DNA of 64,000 nt from Garcia nutans (GCA_947685225.1 CANTUV010000024.1:57316001-57380000); one strand, 5' to 3'. Positions 23,235-36,071 are shown, counted from the first letter of the stretch. The notes: a model not told the origin generated them from the sequence alone. Program-made: numbers and translations.

Positions 23235-25419
23235 TGTAGACCCTTAATTTTTGACCCAGTCCGGTCTGATATGTTTTATTTAGTCCAAAATGATTTTTGT
23301 TGTCTAATTGGTCCAAAATAATTTTTGCTTTAGTATCTAATTTTTGTTAATAAAAAATAAAAATAAAAATCGGCGTCGGAAAAATTGATGACGAAAAAAT
23401 CATCACGCGGGCCCGAGGGCATTTCGTCCACAGGAATTTCCTGCTGGCGAAATGGTCGCCCACATGAATTTCCTGAGGCGACACCCGTTCCTCGCCCGCT
23501 GCCACAGTTTCCTGCGACAGATTTTTTCGCCAGTGCATTTTTTCTTGAGGCAGATTTTTTCGGCAGTGCAATTTTTTCGATGCAAATGTTTCAAAACCTA
23601 ATTCAATTAGGTTTTTGTTTCCTTTTTTATCAATATTAATTGTCGTGATTAATTAGAAATAAACCATATGAAACCTCTATAAATAAGGACCAAAGGCAAT
23701 CAAATTAGAAGAGGCTAAAGGGACAAAAAATTGGACAGTAGCTTGAAAAAGTGAAACGAAATCAGTGAAGGAAAAGGAGCAATTCAATTTATTTTTTTGG
23801 AATAGCAGGAACACGATTTAAGGAATTCAAAAGGCAGCAATTGTCTTGGTTTTAATTCATCTAAGAAAAATAATTTTTGGAGGAATCATCTAAAGGAGGT
23901 ATGTATTAAATTCTTTGGTTTTTTTTCACAGTAGCTAAAACTAGGAATTTGTGTTTTTCAAAATTTAAAATCTTAGAACTTTAATTTAGTTTTTCTAAAG
24001 TCAAAAACCTTATTTCGTTGGTTTATTTTCCAAAAGGCTTAAAATTGTTATTTTTACTTCTTTAAAATCTTAAAACCCTAATTAAACATATTTTTCAACA
24101 AAACCAAAATTTAATTTTGTTTATTTCAAAACTTTTATCTTGGTACTATTTTTTTTTTCAAAAGCTTTAAAAACATATTTTCTATTTATGTAAACTTCAA
24201 ATCACTTTGTTTAAACTTATAAAACCTCATGAAATCATCAAATTGTCTTTCTAAACCCTAATTCAAACTCATCACCCAAGACCCAAAATTCAACTTCCAA
24301 ACTTAAAATAGTAAACTTTAACTCCCTTTAAAGCCTTAAACACTAACTTTTTCTAAACCTTAATCCTTTAAAATATTAAAAACCATAAAAACATAAGTAT
24401 TTTAAATTTACACAGTAAGCTTGAAATCACCATTTAAAACCACAAATCAAAAGTATTTTAAAGAGTCTAAAACCCTAGTTTCATAATTTCACCATTCAAA
24501 CCTTAATTTGTTTAATCAAAGAGTCTTACCAACCTTTTAAAACATAAAACCTTAATCTATTTTAATTCCATAAAAAAGTCACAGTATCTTAATTTTATGA
24601 ATTCCAAAACCTTAACAAATGAGATAAAGAACCCTAAATGGAAACACTAGCTATAATTTGAATTTTTATTTACCTTATTCAATTCCATATTTGATCATGC
24701 TTGGTTTTATTTCTTATGCTTTAATTCATTTAAATTCAATGCTTGGTTTATTTTATTTATCATGAATGGACGTTTACTTTTTATTGTTATTTGGTATCTT
24801 TGATGAATGATTTATTTATTATGAATGGTAATTCACTTTTATCAATTTATTTAGATTTCCAAATGTTGTAAGAGGTATGTTTCCACTTGGTGGGTACCTC
24901 ATTAGTTAAATATCATGTAATTTAATTTTCTTTTCTATTTTAGAACCAATGTAAAGGGCATGTTTTTACCTTTCGGTGGGTGTCCTATTTAGGCATGTGA
25001 TTTAAGGAGATGTTTTCATCCTTGGATGGGTGTCCATTTGTTTGCTTTGTTTGGACATTGCTTTGATTTTAATATAATGATGCTTTCTTTTAATTATTGT
25101 GTTTAATATGGATAATGTTGTTATATTTAAGAATTTTATAATATTAAGACCTGTAAAGGAGGCCGTTTCCAATGAACCGGGCGTTGTGCTGGGCCATTTC
25201 TCACCTTCCCCACACGTACCCAACTTTTTGAACTCATTAGGGGGTTGGGGATTCCTTAGGAATCGAGTCATGCAAACCTTTCTTTTTTCCCTTCCTGTCC
25301 GGGTGGCGACTCCATTTTCTTCGGACTTAGGTCCGTGTTCTCTAAGGCCCCGAGCCTAAACAGTGCCGAAGTCGCAAGAACCATTCCTCCAGGAGTGGGG
25401 ACGAAAATCCCCGCTCACA
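23235..25419 (+). mobile_element. 3' LTR of I1
   Basis: A 2185-bp copy of 11092-13339, from TGTAGACCC to CCGCTCACA, followed by target copy CTTAG at 25420-25424. A TATA box lies at about 23676. Confidence 0.95.
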
Positions 25420-25424
25420 CTTAG

Positions 25425-25796
25425 GTCATATTAGAAAAAGAACAAACCAAATAAACCATGATTTAAGCCAAGATAAATTAACCATAGCCAAACAATAAGC
25501 ATTTGGGGTAAAAACCTAAGTAAAGTAACTAGGCCAATTACCTGATCTTTAGTCTTCGGGTTAAAAGGCTTAGGTTCCCACAGAAAGTATATACAAAAAG
25601 GTACAAGGCTATGAGTGGTTATGCAATTCTCGATCACCATACCTCGAGTGAAAGTATGGTATCCCTTACATAACACAACACGGATAACACGGGCATCCTA
25701 ACTCACGCACATGATGCAATCTAAATGATGCAATGGATAATATCATGATAAGAAAGAATAGAATAATATAAAGATCCACGGAATTAACTTGTCTTA
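25425..25796 (-). mobile_element. Element I2 leader, proximal part
   Basis: Reverse complement of I1 at 13359-13735, continuing the leader interrupted at 11091. Non-coding. Confidence 0.88.
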
Positions 25797-25814
25797 TCCC
25801 CAGTGGAATCACCA
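25797..25814 (-). promoter_or_regulatory. Primer binding site of I2
   Basis: Minus strand reads TGGTGATTCCACTGGGGA, one base different from I1. Confidence 0.8.
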
Positions 25815-25815
25815 C

Positions 25816-27717
25816 TGTGAGCGGGGATTTTTGCCCCACTCCCGATGGAATTGTCCTTGCGACTTCGGCACTGTTTAGGCTCAAGGCTTTAGAGAACACA
25901 TGCCTAAGCCCGAAGAAAATAGAGTTGCCACTCGGACTGGCTGAAAAAAGAAAGGGGTGGATGACTCTATTCTTAAGGAATCCCCAACCCCCTAATGGGT
26001 TTGAAAAGTTGGGCACGTGTGGGAAAGGTGAGAAACGGCCCAGCAACCCCACAACGTCCGGTTCATTGGAACCAGCCCCTTTGTAGGTCTTAATATTATA
26101 AAATTCTTAAATATAACAATATTATCCATATTACATCTGACAATTAAAATAAAGCATCATTATATTAAAATAAAAGCAATATCCAAACAAAATAAATAAA
26201 TGAACACCCATCCGAATTTGGAAATATGTCCTTACATAGTCCATGTCTAAAACTAAATAGGATACCCATCGAAAGGTGAAAACGTGCCCTTTATATTGAT
26301 CCAAAAAACTTTAAAATAAAATAAATTACATGATGTTTAACTAATGAGGTACCCATAAAGTTGAAACATACCTCTTACAATTTTAAAACTAAGATAAATA
26401 AAAAAATATTCAATCATCTAATTATAAATAAAAGCAAACCATTCATAACATAAAATAAACCATTCATCATTAACATATAACAAATCACATAATCAAATAA
26501 ATAAATATAATTAGAATTCAATCTATTAAATAAACAAGGTTAAGGTTTAAGATTGGTCTTAGAGTTTGCTAGAGTTAGGGTTTTATCAAAACATGATTAT
26601 TATAAAAACTTTAAGACCACTTTAACATGGATTTTTTGATAAATACTTATATGTAATATGACTACTGGATGTTTAAAATATTATTTGAATGATTTAATGC
26701 TATGATGATTGAATGGAACAAGCTACTGTGAAGATTTGAAAATAGAATTAATTAAGATTTAGGGTTTGAATAACTTAGGGTTTAAGAAATTTGATTTGTG
26801 TTTTGTGATTTTAGAAAAGTGTAATTAGAGTTTTAGTTTTCAAAAATATATTTTATGGGTATTAAGGTATTAGTGTTTTGAAAAATAGTTTTTAGGATTT
26901 TAAATAAAGTTTGGATAGTAAGTAGAACAATTGATCAAATAATAAAAACATGCATGTTTAAACAATTTATCAAATTTTATGATGAAGCTACTGTAAACAT
27001 AAGCAACGAAATAGATATTCAAACCTCCATTGTTAGTTCCACCACAATCTTTGAATTCTAATTGAACAATAATAAAGACAGTGTAGGCTGCCTTTGATGG
27101 ATTGTTGTTGTTTGCTCCCTGCCTCTTGCTCTTTCAAGGTTCTCTTTTTTGGCTGAAAAATCCAAAAGTCCAAAGTCCGATAAAAAATTTCAGATAAAAA
27201 ATCCCCCATTATTCTGTCTTTAATATGGTATTTATAAGAAAAAATAAAAAACTTAATACTAATTGGGTCAGGAAATAGAAATATTTTAGGAAATAAAATT
27301 AAAAACCAAGTAGAATAGGGTTTTGGCAAAACTGTGTGTGGGCTAGGCGTGAGAAAGTGCGCTGGCAAAGAAGTTCCATGGGCGCTGGGTGCGGGCCAGC
27401 CAATTCGTCCACAGGATTTTCCTGCAGTAAATTAGCTTGTGGCCAATTCGCTGCAGGATTTTCATGAGACCAATTGGCCTATGGCCATTTCGCCACAGAA
27501 AAATCTGAGACGCAAAATTTTCATCGCCGATTCTTCCGTCGCCGATTTTTATTTATTTATTATTTATTATCCTTTTATTATTACTTCTCATTTTTATTAA
27601 AAATGAATATTTAAAATAATTATTAAAATAAATATTATTTAATTAAAACACCACAAAAATTATTTTGGACTGTTTAAAAATATCGGATTGGACTAGGTCA
27701 AAAATTAAGGGTCTACA
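25816..27717 (-). mobile_element. 5' LTR of I2, reverse
   Basis: About 1.9 kb. On the minus strand it reads from TGTAGACCCTTAATTTTTGACC-type start (ending at 27717) to GCTCACA at 25816. It is shorter and more diverged than the I1 LTRs. With the I1 3' LTR it forms a long inverted repeat separated by about 400 bp. Confidence 0.9.
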
Positions 27718-29427
27718 CCTAGCTCTGCTTAAGTTTATCAACGTATGCATAGAAAATTTCAACATTACTAAACAAGTAATTATATAGGTTATAAAGATAC
27801 ACACACATATTATCTTGTCACACTTATAAACTAATTTTCCATTTCCTAAGTGATCAACCTAATTATGGTCACTTCCACATTACATTATTCATATCTTATC
27901 AATTTTCATCATCTTCATTCTTTTGCCCCAGTTTTCGATATTTTCCTTATTTTATAATTATTACTCACTTTTTATGATCGCTTTACATTTGACCATATTT
28001 TAGTTATTTTTCACATATTCATCACCATTTCACTATCATATTATATAATCACGAGTCACACTTACAATGTGACTCATTCCACCCATATTTTGTCACATCT
28101 TTCAATGTATATGTTTTATACATTTTATTACATAACCTAGGTTATGTACCTCAAGGATATCATATATAAGCATTAATTTTACATTAGACAAGTGCCTAAT
28201 GTGATACAATCACATAACTATGCCATATTGAATAGATTATATGAATACCCACATATCCAAATAGCTATACATACATAATGCCAACTCACATTTGATGAAA
28301 ACACAAGTTTTTAAAATATGTACTAACCTTAATTCACTCTAAAACCAAGTTCAAACCTCTTTCCAATCTTTATTTTGATGCGAGTCTACACTTCTTCAAT
28401 TGATATATTTTGACCTAATCACTCATAACCCAAACAATAAGTAACATTATTCATTTAGAATCACTTCCAAGTTCAATGTATACCAAATTATCATTATTTT
28501 TACAATTTCCATCAAAATTCCATTAAAACCCTAATTTCACAACTTACTACTTTATTCAAACTTCATCTAACTCAACTCATTTATAACATTTAACCATAAA
28601 ATCATTACTTATATGCCAAAATAACATCAAATAACTCATTTCAATAATTATAATTACTTTCATTCAAAACCCTAATTTCATCCATGCTTACCCATATTCA
28701 ATTTCTAACTATAAAATCATAACATTTTCATTAAAACAACATTAAATCATTCCATTACAATAATTATAGTCACCCATATAAAAAACCACAATTTTCATAT
28801 AATCATCTAATAACCTTAAATTGACAATTTACACTCATCTCAACAAATCATCACATACCCATTATTCTAATTCAATTGCTATCAATTTAAAACAACTTTC
28901 TCTCTCTAGCCATCTCAAACATAATCTTGAAATCAAATTAAAAAAAGCTTAAAAGAAGAATTAATTACTTGTTTTCTTTCTTTTTCTTCAAAAATCCACT
29001 TGAAACCTTTGAATTCTTATGTAATTTGAAGTACTTGGAAGTAAAACTCTCCCTCTCTCTCTCTCTCCCCCTTCTCAAATTCATCTACAGTGAATACTAG
29101 AAGAAGATGACTTTTAATATGCCTAAATTTCCATTTTGCCCCTCTCTTTTTTGCATATTTATAAATTAATTAATTATTAAAATATTTAGATATTTTCTTT
29201 CTTCTTTCTATCCAAAAATCCTATTTTATTATTTATTTATTTGTGTTCTTATATATATATAATTTTTTACTTTTTACCTTTTTGACTTTTGTCTTTTAGT
29301 GCAAAATATATATATTATGTATATATTAAGTATATATTATGTATTTATATTATGTTTCTCTCTTCCAACACAGTAACTACCCTCCAAATTAATTATTTTA
29401 CCATATTTAAAATTTATGGGTGTTACA
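27718..29427 (-). mobile_element. LTR J (chromovirus-type), reverse, truncated
   Basis: On the minus strand it begins TGTAACACCC at 29427. It continues like LTR B: TA-rich start, a CT/GA microsatellite (29050-29075), then long A/T-rich sequence. It stops at 27718 where the I2 LTR starts. The last bases on the minus strand, TTAAGCAGAGCTAGG, resemble a hairpin element of the other LTRs cut by the I2 insertion. No open frame is supported. Confidence 0.72.
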
Positions 29428-29768
29428 AGTCCCCAAGCCGCTGATTCTCCACATCATATATGCCCTTTTAACCAGGTACGAGTAATCACAGTATCACCAG
29501 TCTCAGGAATAGGCGAGATGCCACTCAACATTTTCATAATTTGCTCTTCGAATAAACTCCTCAAGTTTTGATATAATTTTGAGAACACAACCCAAATGGG
29601 ATACCAAACAATAATTATAGATCTTGCGACGTCATGATCAACTCACCATATGGAAATGGAAAGAATTAGTAGAGTCCCACCATCTTTCGGCTATAACTCT
29701 CAACAAATCATGGTTAGCCTATCCCATGCAGTCTAGGGATAAGAAATACAAAAGGCCAATAGGAGACA
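29428..29768 (-). pseudogene. Plant-mobile-domain-like fragment, frameshifted
   Basis: The minus strand reads NHDLLRVIAERWWDSTNSF followed by HFHM. After a one-base frame change it continues GELIMTSQDL, a stop, and LLFGIPFG, then MLSGISPIPETG and ITRTWLKGHI. Order and spacing match the plant mobile domain (an ERW...THTFH block, GE.T.T..DV, L.GL...G, then a WL block), known from MAIN-like proteins and some transposons. It is only about 110 codons with stops and at least one frameshift, and is cut by LTR J on one side and LTR F on the other. It may be host-derived or from another transposon. Recognition is by eye. Confidence 0.5.
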
Positions 29769-30524
29769 TATAATACCCGTAATTTTTGAATATTAAAAAA
29801 AATTAAATTTGGATAAATTAAATAAATGATTTGAATGGAAAATGAAAGGATTTAAAGTGAAAAAGTAAAATGTATATTTGAAATATATTTGATGTAAATA
29901 TGAAATATAAATATACCAAAGATATGCATTATATATATAGTATAAAGAATTGAATAGTGGCTTATTATAATATATATATAGATAAGGATCGAAAGAGAAG
30001 ATATTTTTTTCTTCTTCTTCTTTTGCTTCCTTTTGTCGTGAGTTAGAAAGAGAGAGTAAGGGAGAGTTTTTTCTTCTTCCATACACCAATTTTACAAGGG
30101 ATTTCAAGGATTCCCGTGAAGATTTTGAGGATTCTTCATCAATTGGTAAGTTCCTTTATCATTTTGCAAGTTTCTTTGGAATTCAATGGAAGAATGACAT
30201 ATTGATTTTGGGGATTGTGTATTAGCATGTTTTAATGGTTTATTTGGATATGTATGAAGATGTTGTGAATAGCTAAAGATGATTTTAAAGGTTAGATTAA
30301 AAGAGAAGAGATTTCTTTCTTTCTTCTTCTTTGAATGTGTTATGAGAGAAAGTTATGATTAATTGAATAAGATGATAGTTATGATATGTTGGAGTTATAT
30401 AAGTGTTGAATTTATGGGTGAATTATGGATATAAACTAAGATGATGATTAAGGGTGTTGTAGTGTTGTGTTTGGAATGATTGTGTTTATATGGTTCAGAG
30501 TTCCAAATGTAAGACTTTTGCCTA

Positions 30525-30810
30525 ACACGACCAGTGACATGGCCCTATCACTGGGCATGTCAACGGTGTTGAGTTTAATGTTGATGACATGACCATTAAC
30601 ATGGCCATGCCCTTGAGCATGTCGTAGCTTCTGACATGGCCATAAACACGCCCATGTTATTAGGCATGTCAAAGTTTTTGTGAGGCATAATGGATAACAT
30701 GGGCAGTGACACGCCCATGTCATTGGACATGTCAAAGCTTCTATGTGATTGAGTTAGTGACACGGTCAGTAACACGCCCGTGCTGTTGGGCGTGTCACTT
30801 GAGAATAACT
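30525..30810 (+). repeat. Dyad array in LTR F
   Basis: Units of about 60-70 bp with GACAT/CGGCC or ACGCCC arms paired with GGGC(A/G)TGTC arms, between the donor-like and acceptor-like sites. Confidence 0.78.
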
Positions 30811-31412
30811 CTTTTCTTTGTTTTTCATTTGTAATTCCTATTTAAATGATTTAAAGTTGAGAATGCCTTAGAATGTGATATTAAATGGTTGCTTATGATC
30901 ACATTTGGTATAAGCATTGAGAGAGAGTAGTTTGCCTAGCCCTAGTGTTGAAGGACAACTTAGAAGAGAAGGTTAGGGGAATTTTTAAAGCTTGTTTTGG
31001 AGTGTTTCCTAAGGTATGTACAAACTCTTGATAAATGGAATGTGATTGCATTACATTTGGCCTAACACATTTTGGATGGAAAATGTGTTAAGCTACTTAA
31101 TACATTAAGTATTCATGAACATGGTGCTAAGACATGTGAATTGCTATGTATGCATTATTATGCATTGTGAAAAGTCATTGTTAATGGGTAAATTGAATGA
31201 AATGTGAACTATGTGCAAAATATGAAAATGACCCAAAATGTTTGGGTAATGTGGTTTGTTGTGTATACATTAAAGATATTATGTAAAGCCATTGGTGATG
31301 GCTAGATAGTATAAAATGAGATACATTATAATTATATGATGATGTTGATATAAATGAGATAAATGAGGCAATGTGCCTAGCTTTAACTTTATTATTATCA
31401 AATTTTGTACCA

Positions 31413-31451
31413 CTAGGCTTTGGCTTAGCGCAATTATAACTCAATGCACAG
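31413..31451 (+). other. LTR hairpin and acceptor-like AG, F
   Basis: Stem CTAGGC / GGCTTAG-like, six pairs including one G-T wobble (31413-31428), then a weak second stem and CACAG|GT ending at 31451. It lies 432 bp before the LTR end. Confidence 0.5.
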
Positions 31452-31852
31452 GTGACAGAGGTGATCCGATAGAGCCAGAGAGTTCTACTAGATCAAATCG
31501 GGTCTAGGCTTTTGTTGGTTGAGCTTGAAGCATATTGCTACATCAAGAATAGAGCCACTTTGCTATCATGTATAAATCTTATGTTAAAGTACATTTTAAT
31601 ATTATGTTTTGAGAGTATGTGTATATATACTAGAAATTATAAAGAATGTTCTAAATAATGGAGTAATATGAGGTATCTTTTATTCTGATACATATATATA
31701 TATGTATAAATATAAATGTTTTCACAATTTGGAAATATGAAAGTTTTTGTTAAACCAAATTGTGACATTCTTATACCATGTATGTGTATTGTACACACAC
31801 TGAGTTTGAGTATATTATACGTATATAAGGTGTAAGGATGTTACATTTATTG

Positions 31853-31864
31853 TGGTATCAGAGC
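31853..31864 (+). promoter_or_regulatory. Primer binding site of F (initiator Met tRNA type)
   Basis: TGGTATCAGAGC seven bases after the LTR end, complementary to the 3' end of plant initiator methionine tRNA as in many chromoviruses. Confidence 0.9.
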
Positions 31865-32015
31865 TTAGGTTTGAGATTCTCAACCTAGGTGGATTGTCAG
31901 AGAAAGGAAATAGGGATTTTTAAATATGGTTTTTAATTATGATACATGCATTGACATTGGCACTTTCTAATTTTTCATGTGGCAATTTCTGTTGTATTTG
32001 CAGAAATAGGTAGTT

Positions 32016-33198
32016 ATGGCATTTTAGACGCATCAGTCTGCAGAGGGTAGTGCAGAGAGTGTGGCTCCTAGTGAGGGTAGAGATAGAGCTAGAGCTAGAG
32101 CTGAGATTGCTGGAGAGGCACCTGCTCCTGTGCTAGAGAGACCAATAGTTGATGAGATTCCACTGGGCTATGTATGACATAAGGTGGAGCTGTTAAGGCA
32201 GGCTCCAGTTCAGCAGCCATCGCTGCCATAGCTACAGCCGTAGTCGTCAAAAAATATGATAAGTTGAGGAAGTTTGGAGCTGATAATTTTGCTAGTACTA
32301 CAGACCCTGCTATAGTAGAGTAGTGGCTAAACAAGGTCCAAAGAGTGTTAAGCCAACTGCAGGCTACTTCAGAGGAGAAGTTTGATTATGCCAAATCTCT
32401 TCTGCAGAGGGATGCATATGATTGGTGGAAGACAGTTCCACATGCTCTAGCTGATCCACCAGTTCTGACCTATGATGATTTCCTACGGGAATTTGAATAG
32501 AAGTATACTCCGAGGGAGTATAAGGATGCAAAGAAGATAGAGTTTCTGAGTTTGAGGCAGGATACCAGGACAGTGTCGGAGTATGAGATAATGTTTACTA
32601 GGCTGAGTTAGTATGCTGGTGGGATCATTTTTTATGAGATTAACTGATGTCAGAGGTTTGAGGACAGGCTGAGACCCTCTATCATATGCATTATAGTAGG
32701 TTCCCAGTACCAGGATTTTTTCCAGTTGGTTGCAGCTACAGGAGTGTTGAGAGAGCACAGGGTCTTGCAGCTGCTGCTAGGGTTGAGGAGACCAGAACTA
32801 AGAGACCTCAGAGTGAGGCAGGGTCTTTATTAGTAAAGAGAGGCCAAGGAGGACATTTTCAAAGATTTAGTAGGTGCCAGGGGTAATCTGACATGTCAAT
32901 ACAACACCAAAGACAAAGATAAAGACCTACAGTTTCAGTGGCTAGTGCTCTGACCCTAGTGACTCAGAGGCCTGTTCCACCTACCTGTGTTCATTGTGAT
33001 AAAGTACATGGAGATGTTTGCTGGAGGATAGGTGGGCCGACAGTATGTTATAGATGTGGATCACCAGATCATTTGAATAGAAATTTTCCGGAGCCATCAG
33101 AGGATAGACAGACAGATACAACAGTTTCTAAACCTAGTGTCAGAGGGAGTAGTGGTAGCAGAGGTTTTGGTAGGGGTGGTAGATCTAGGTCTGGTTAG
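32016..33198 (+). pseudogene. Element F gag, broken
   Basis: The start is the first ATG after the leader. The frame breaks almost at once (stop four codons in). A capsid-like block reads WLNKVQRVLSQLQ, ASTTDP upstream, DAYDWWKTVPHAL and YDDFLREFE, then ARQ-like and VLREHRVLQ stretches. Near the end is a zinc-knuckle-like CYRCGSPDHLNRNF, where the fourth ligand is Phe instead of Cys. Several stops (32158 region, 32323, 32497 and others) and frame changes. The A insertion at 3819 lies in a second copy of this family. Confidence 0.85.
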
Positions 33199-33259
33199 AG
33201 AGGAGGCTCTACAGTCAAAGGTAGACCAGATGAGGCAGGGCCATTGCAGTGGGTCTATA

Positions 33260-34061
33260 TGATGCAGAGGTCGACAAATGCTTCAGCCGTTATTGCTGGT
33301 ATTTTTTTTATTCGATACTTCAGTTCTTGCATTGATAGACCCTGTGTTGACTTATTCATACATTAGTGTATCCATCTTGCAAGTGAGTGATTTGCATTTA
33401 GAGTCCCTAGGATTTGATATTTTGGTGACAAATCCTTTAGGGCACAGTGTTATGGTTAGTAGGTTGCACTGAGAAAGTTCAGTTGTGGTTTAGGATGAGG
33501 AGTTTCTCGGTGACCTGATTGAGGTTTCTTTTAGGGAATATGATTTGATTTTGGGCATGGATTGTTATCTAGACATGGGGCTACGGTAGAATGTTAGCAG
33601 AAACTCTAAGAACACGTGATGGTAGAGATGTGATGGCATCTAGTGAGCATTTACATCTTTCATCCATGTTTATTTCAGCTATTTCAACTAGGAGAATGAT
33701 CCGAAAGGGATATGAAGCATATCTTGCTCACATGGTAGATACCAAAGTAGTAGGATCCCAGCTTGACAGCATACCCACAGTTGCTGAGTTTTCATATGTT
33801 TTTCCTGAGGAGTTGCCAGTGATACCCCATGAGAGAGAGGTTGAGTTTGATATCGATGTGTTGCCTGGTACCACTCTCATCTCTATTGCTCCTTATCATA
33901 TGGCACCTGTTGAGTTGAGAGAGTTGAAGTTCAGCTACAGGAGTTGTTAGATAAAGGGTTCATTTCTCCTAGTGTGTCCCCGTGGAGAGCATCTTTTTTG
34001 TTTATGAAGAAGAAGGATGGAACCTTGAGATTGTGTATTGATTACCAACAATTGAATAAAG
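33260..34061 (+). pseudogene. Element F protease and start of reverse transcriptase, broken
   Basis: A retropepsin-like block has ALIDPVLTYSYIS where active relatives have a D(S/T)G, so the catalytic motif is lost. After frame changes come VFPEELPVIPHEREVEFDID and a LPGTTLISIAPYHMAP block that precedes reverse transcriptase, then SVSPWRASFLFMKKKDGTLR and CIDYQQLNK. The sequence stops at 34061, where solo LTR M and then element B begin, so the catalytic core is absent. Stops, at least one frameshift. Confidence 0.88.
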
Positions 34062-36071
34062 TGTTTGGATTATCTATGTGTTTGTGTTTAGTGTGATTTT
34101 ATTGGCTTTTGATTGATTTTTCTTTTAATTTGTGTTTAAAGTTTGTTTAAAGTATTTGATCCAAGTTGAAGAACAAAATGATGGAGCTTTAATTCAATTT
34201 GATGGATTATTAAGGCGAAAAGCATGAGCACGGCCAAGACACTTCATGGCTTGGCCATGTCCCTCATCCAAGGAAAGAGACAGGAAAATTTGGTAGAGCT
34301 TGACACAAGCAAGAGACATGGCCAAGCCACTGGTCTTGTCACATGACACGGCCAAGCCCTTGGCCATGTCTCACCAAGAGAACAACATAAAGAAGAAGGG
34401 GATCTTGGTCAATTGGTGGGACACGGCCAAGGCCTTAGCCATGTCCCACAAAAAGAGCAAAGCAAAGACAAAGTGAAGCAAAGGCAGAAGTGGACACACC
34501 CAAGAGACACGGCCAAGCCACTGGCCATGTCACATGACACGGCCAAGACCTTAGCCGTGTCTCACCAATTGACCAAGGCAAAGAAGAAGCAAAGCTAGAA
34601 ATGCAGTGGAGAACACACTCAAGAGATACGGCCAAGCCATTGGCCATGTCACATGACATGGCCAAGGCCTTGGCCATGTCCCACATGGAAAATGAAGGGA
34701 GTAATGAGGCAGCCATGGACACAGTCACAAGGCCTTGGCCATGTCCATAAGAAATTGAGTGACACTGCCAACTCACTCATGACTTGGCCGTGTCTTGTGA
34801 CAATTCTTTCAATTATTTACATGAAATGGGGGACAAAGTCGAAGACAACAAGTGCCATCTTTTAAGAAGAAATATTTAAAGAAAAAGAAAAAGGGTACCT
34901 AATTCATGGGATGAAGACTTAAATAATGAGAAAGTGGGAGACAAAGTGGAGTGTGTGAGTTAGAAAGCATGGGTTGTGTCTTGAGAAATTAAAATGAATG
35001 GAAGAGGACATATACATATACACGATTTTGGATCTTAAAGGGGGAGTTCTCTCTTGGTTCATCATCTTGTTCTTGGTCTTGAGAGAGACCAAGAACATCA
35101 CCTTCATCTTCATCTTCCATTTCTTCCATAAATAGATCTTTGACATTTTTGGGATAAAATTGGGTGATAAAGCTCTTGAGATGTTTAGGGTTTTAAGAAA
35201 GCTTGATTGAGGAGTTGGGGGCTTGAGAGAGTGACCATTCCATCTTTCAAGAGGAGAGCCATTTAATGAAGAAGGCTTGTTTGTTCTTCATCACATTCAA
35301 AGTAAAGCTAGGAGGAAGACTACAAGTTCAACTCTTAGTATCTTCAAGGGTGTTTTTATATTATCTCTTTTAATTCATTTTTAGATTGTTATTATTTGTT
35401 AAGAACATTAATATTTCAATGGACAATTGTGATTTGATTTATATTGAGATGAATATTTGTTTTAATTTGATGATGATGAGCTAAATTACTCATGCCTAGG
35501 GTTTGTAGTATATTTGATTGAATGACTTGATTTGATATTTCCATTAATATACCTTGTTACTAGTTGATTGTATTGGATTGAATGTTAGGTTGATAGATTA
35601 GCTACCTATTGATCTCTAGATAACGAATAAAGGATTGAGAGGTGAAATTTGATATTGGAATTATGCAATCAACTACCCTAAGAATAAATTAGAAATATAA
35701 GTTCTAGGGTTTATTAAATTGTAATTTCAAAATAATTGGTTGTTGTTAATTCATGAATGTGAAAACTAATGAATTGATAATTACTAATTAAACTCAAAGA
35801 ATTAAACTTTGATTAAATTGATCTACAACCCTAGGCACCATTCCTAGAATTGTATTAATCTTGCACAACCATTGCACACATTACTTTTAGATTTAAATTG
35901 TTCTTTCACCATTCCACACATCACACTCTTATTTCTTTTAAATTTCTTGCTAATCAAACTATTACAATGTAATTCCTTCCATGTGAGATGACCTTGGGGC
36001 GATCACCATTGCTACAACTACCTTGTATACTTGCGAGTGTCACTTGTAGTAGTAATTGGTCGAGCGCAACA
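34062..36071 (+). mobile_element. Solo LTR M (Athila-like)
   Basis: A 2010-bp LTR from TGTTTGGATT to CGAGCGCAACA, with perfect TAAAG at 34057-34061 and 36072-36076. No internal region. Dyads at 34210-34800. The last 120 bases (CTTGGGGCGATCACC, CTTGCGAGTG) match LTRs G, K and L. It lies exactly at the 5' edge of element B. Confidence 0.94.
34210..34800 (+). repeat. GACACGGCC / GGCCATGTC dyad array in LTR M
   Basis: More than a dozen arms. The commonest unit pairs ACACGGCCAAG(C/G)C with TTGGCC(A/G)TGTC. Units recur about every 50-130 bp. Confidence 0.88.

Larger units (their letters stand above)
11092..25419 (+). mobile_element. Element I1, complete gag-only Ogre/Tat-like LTR element
   Basis: A full element with two LTRs (11092-13339 and 23235-25419), primer site, gag, a long non-coding region, minisatellites and a polypurine tract, flanked by CTTAG at 11087-11091 and 25420-25424. 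Without the nested solo LTR C1 and one target copy it is about 11.4 kb. It encodes gag but no recognisable protease, reverse transcriptase or integrase, so it would depend on another element for mobility. It is inserted in the opposite orientation into the leader of its relative I2. Lineage is inferred from the primer site and gag. Confidence 0.93.
29769..31845 (+). mobile_element. 5' LTR of chromovirus F
   Basis: About 2.08 kb. It starts TATAATACCCG (relatives start TGTAATAC, so the G is probably mutated) and ends GGATGTTACA. It has a donor-like GGTAAGT (GT at 30146), dyads at 30525-30810, a hairpin at 31413-31428 and an acceptor-like CACAG|GTGACAG (AG at 31450-31451). The primer site follows. 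Its 3' partner is not in the window. Confidence 0.85.

Noticed and set aside
27703..27732. I2 inserted within the hairpin of LTR J
   Set aside because: The J side has only one suggestive half hairpin and the far end of I2 with its target copy is not available, so I did not make it a finding.
34435..34776. Minus-strand open frame with repeated WPCH-like peptides in LTR M
   Set aside because: It is the reading of the dyad array. Similar frames appear in LTRs B, E, F, G, K and L for the same reason.
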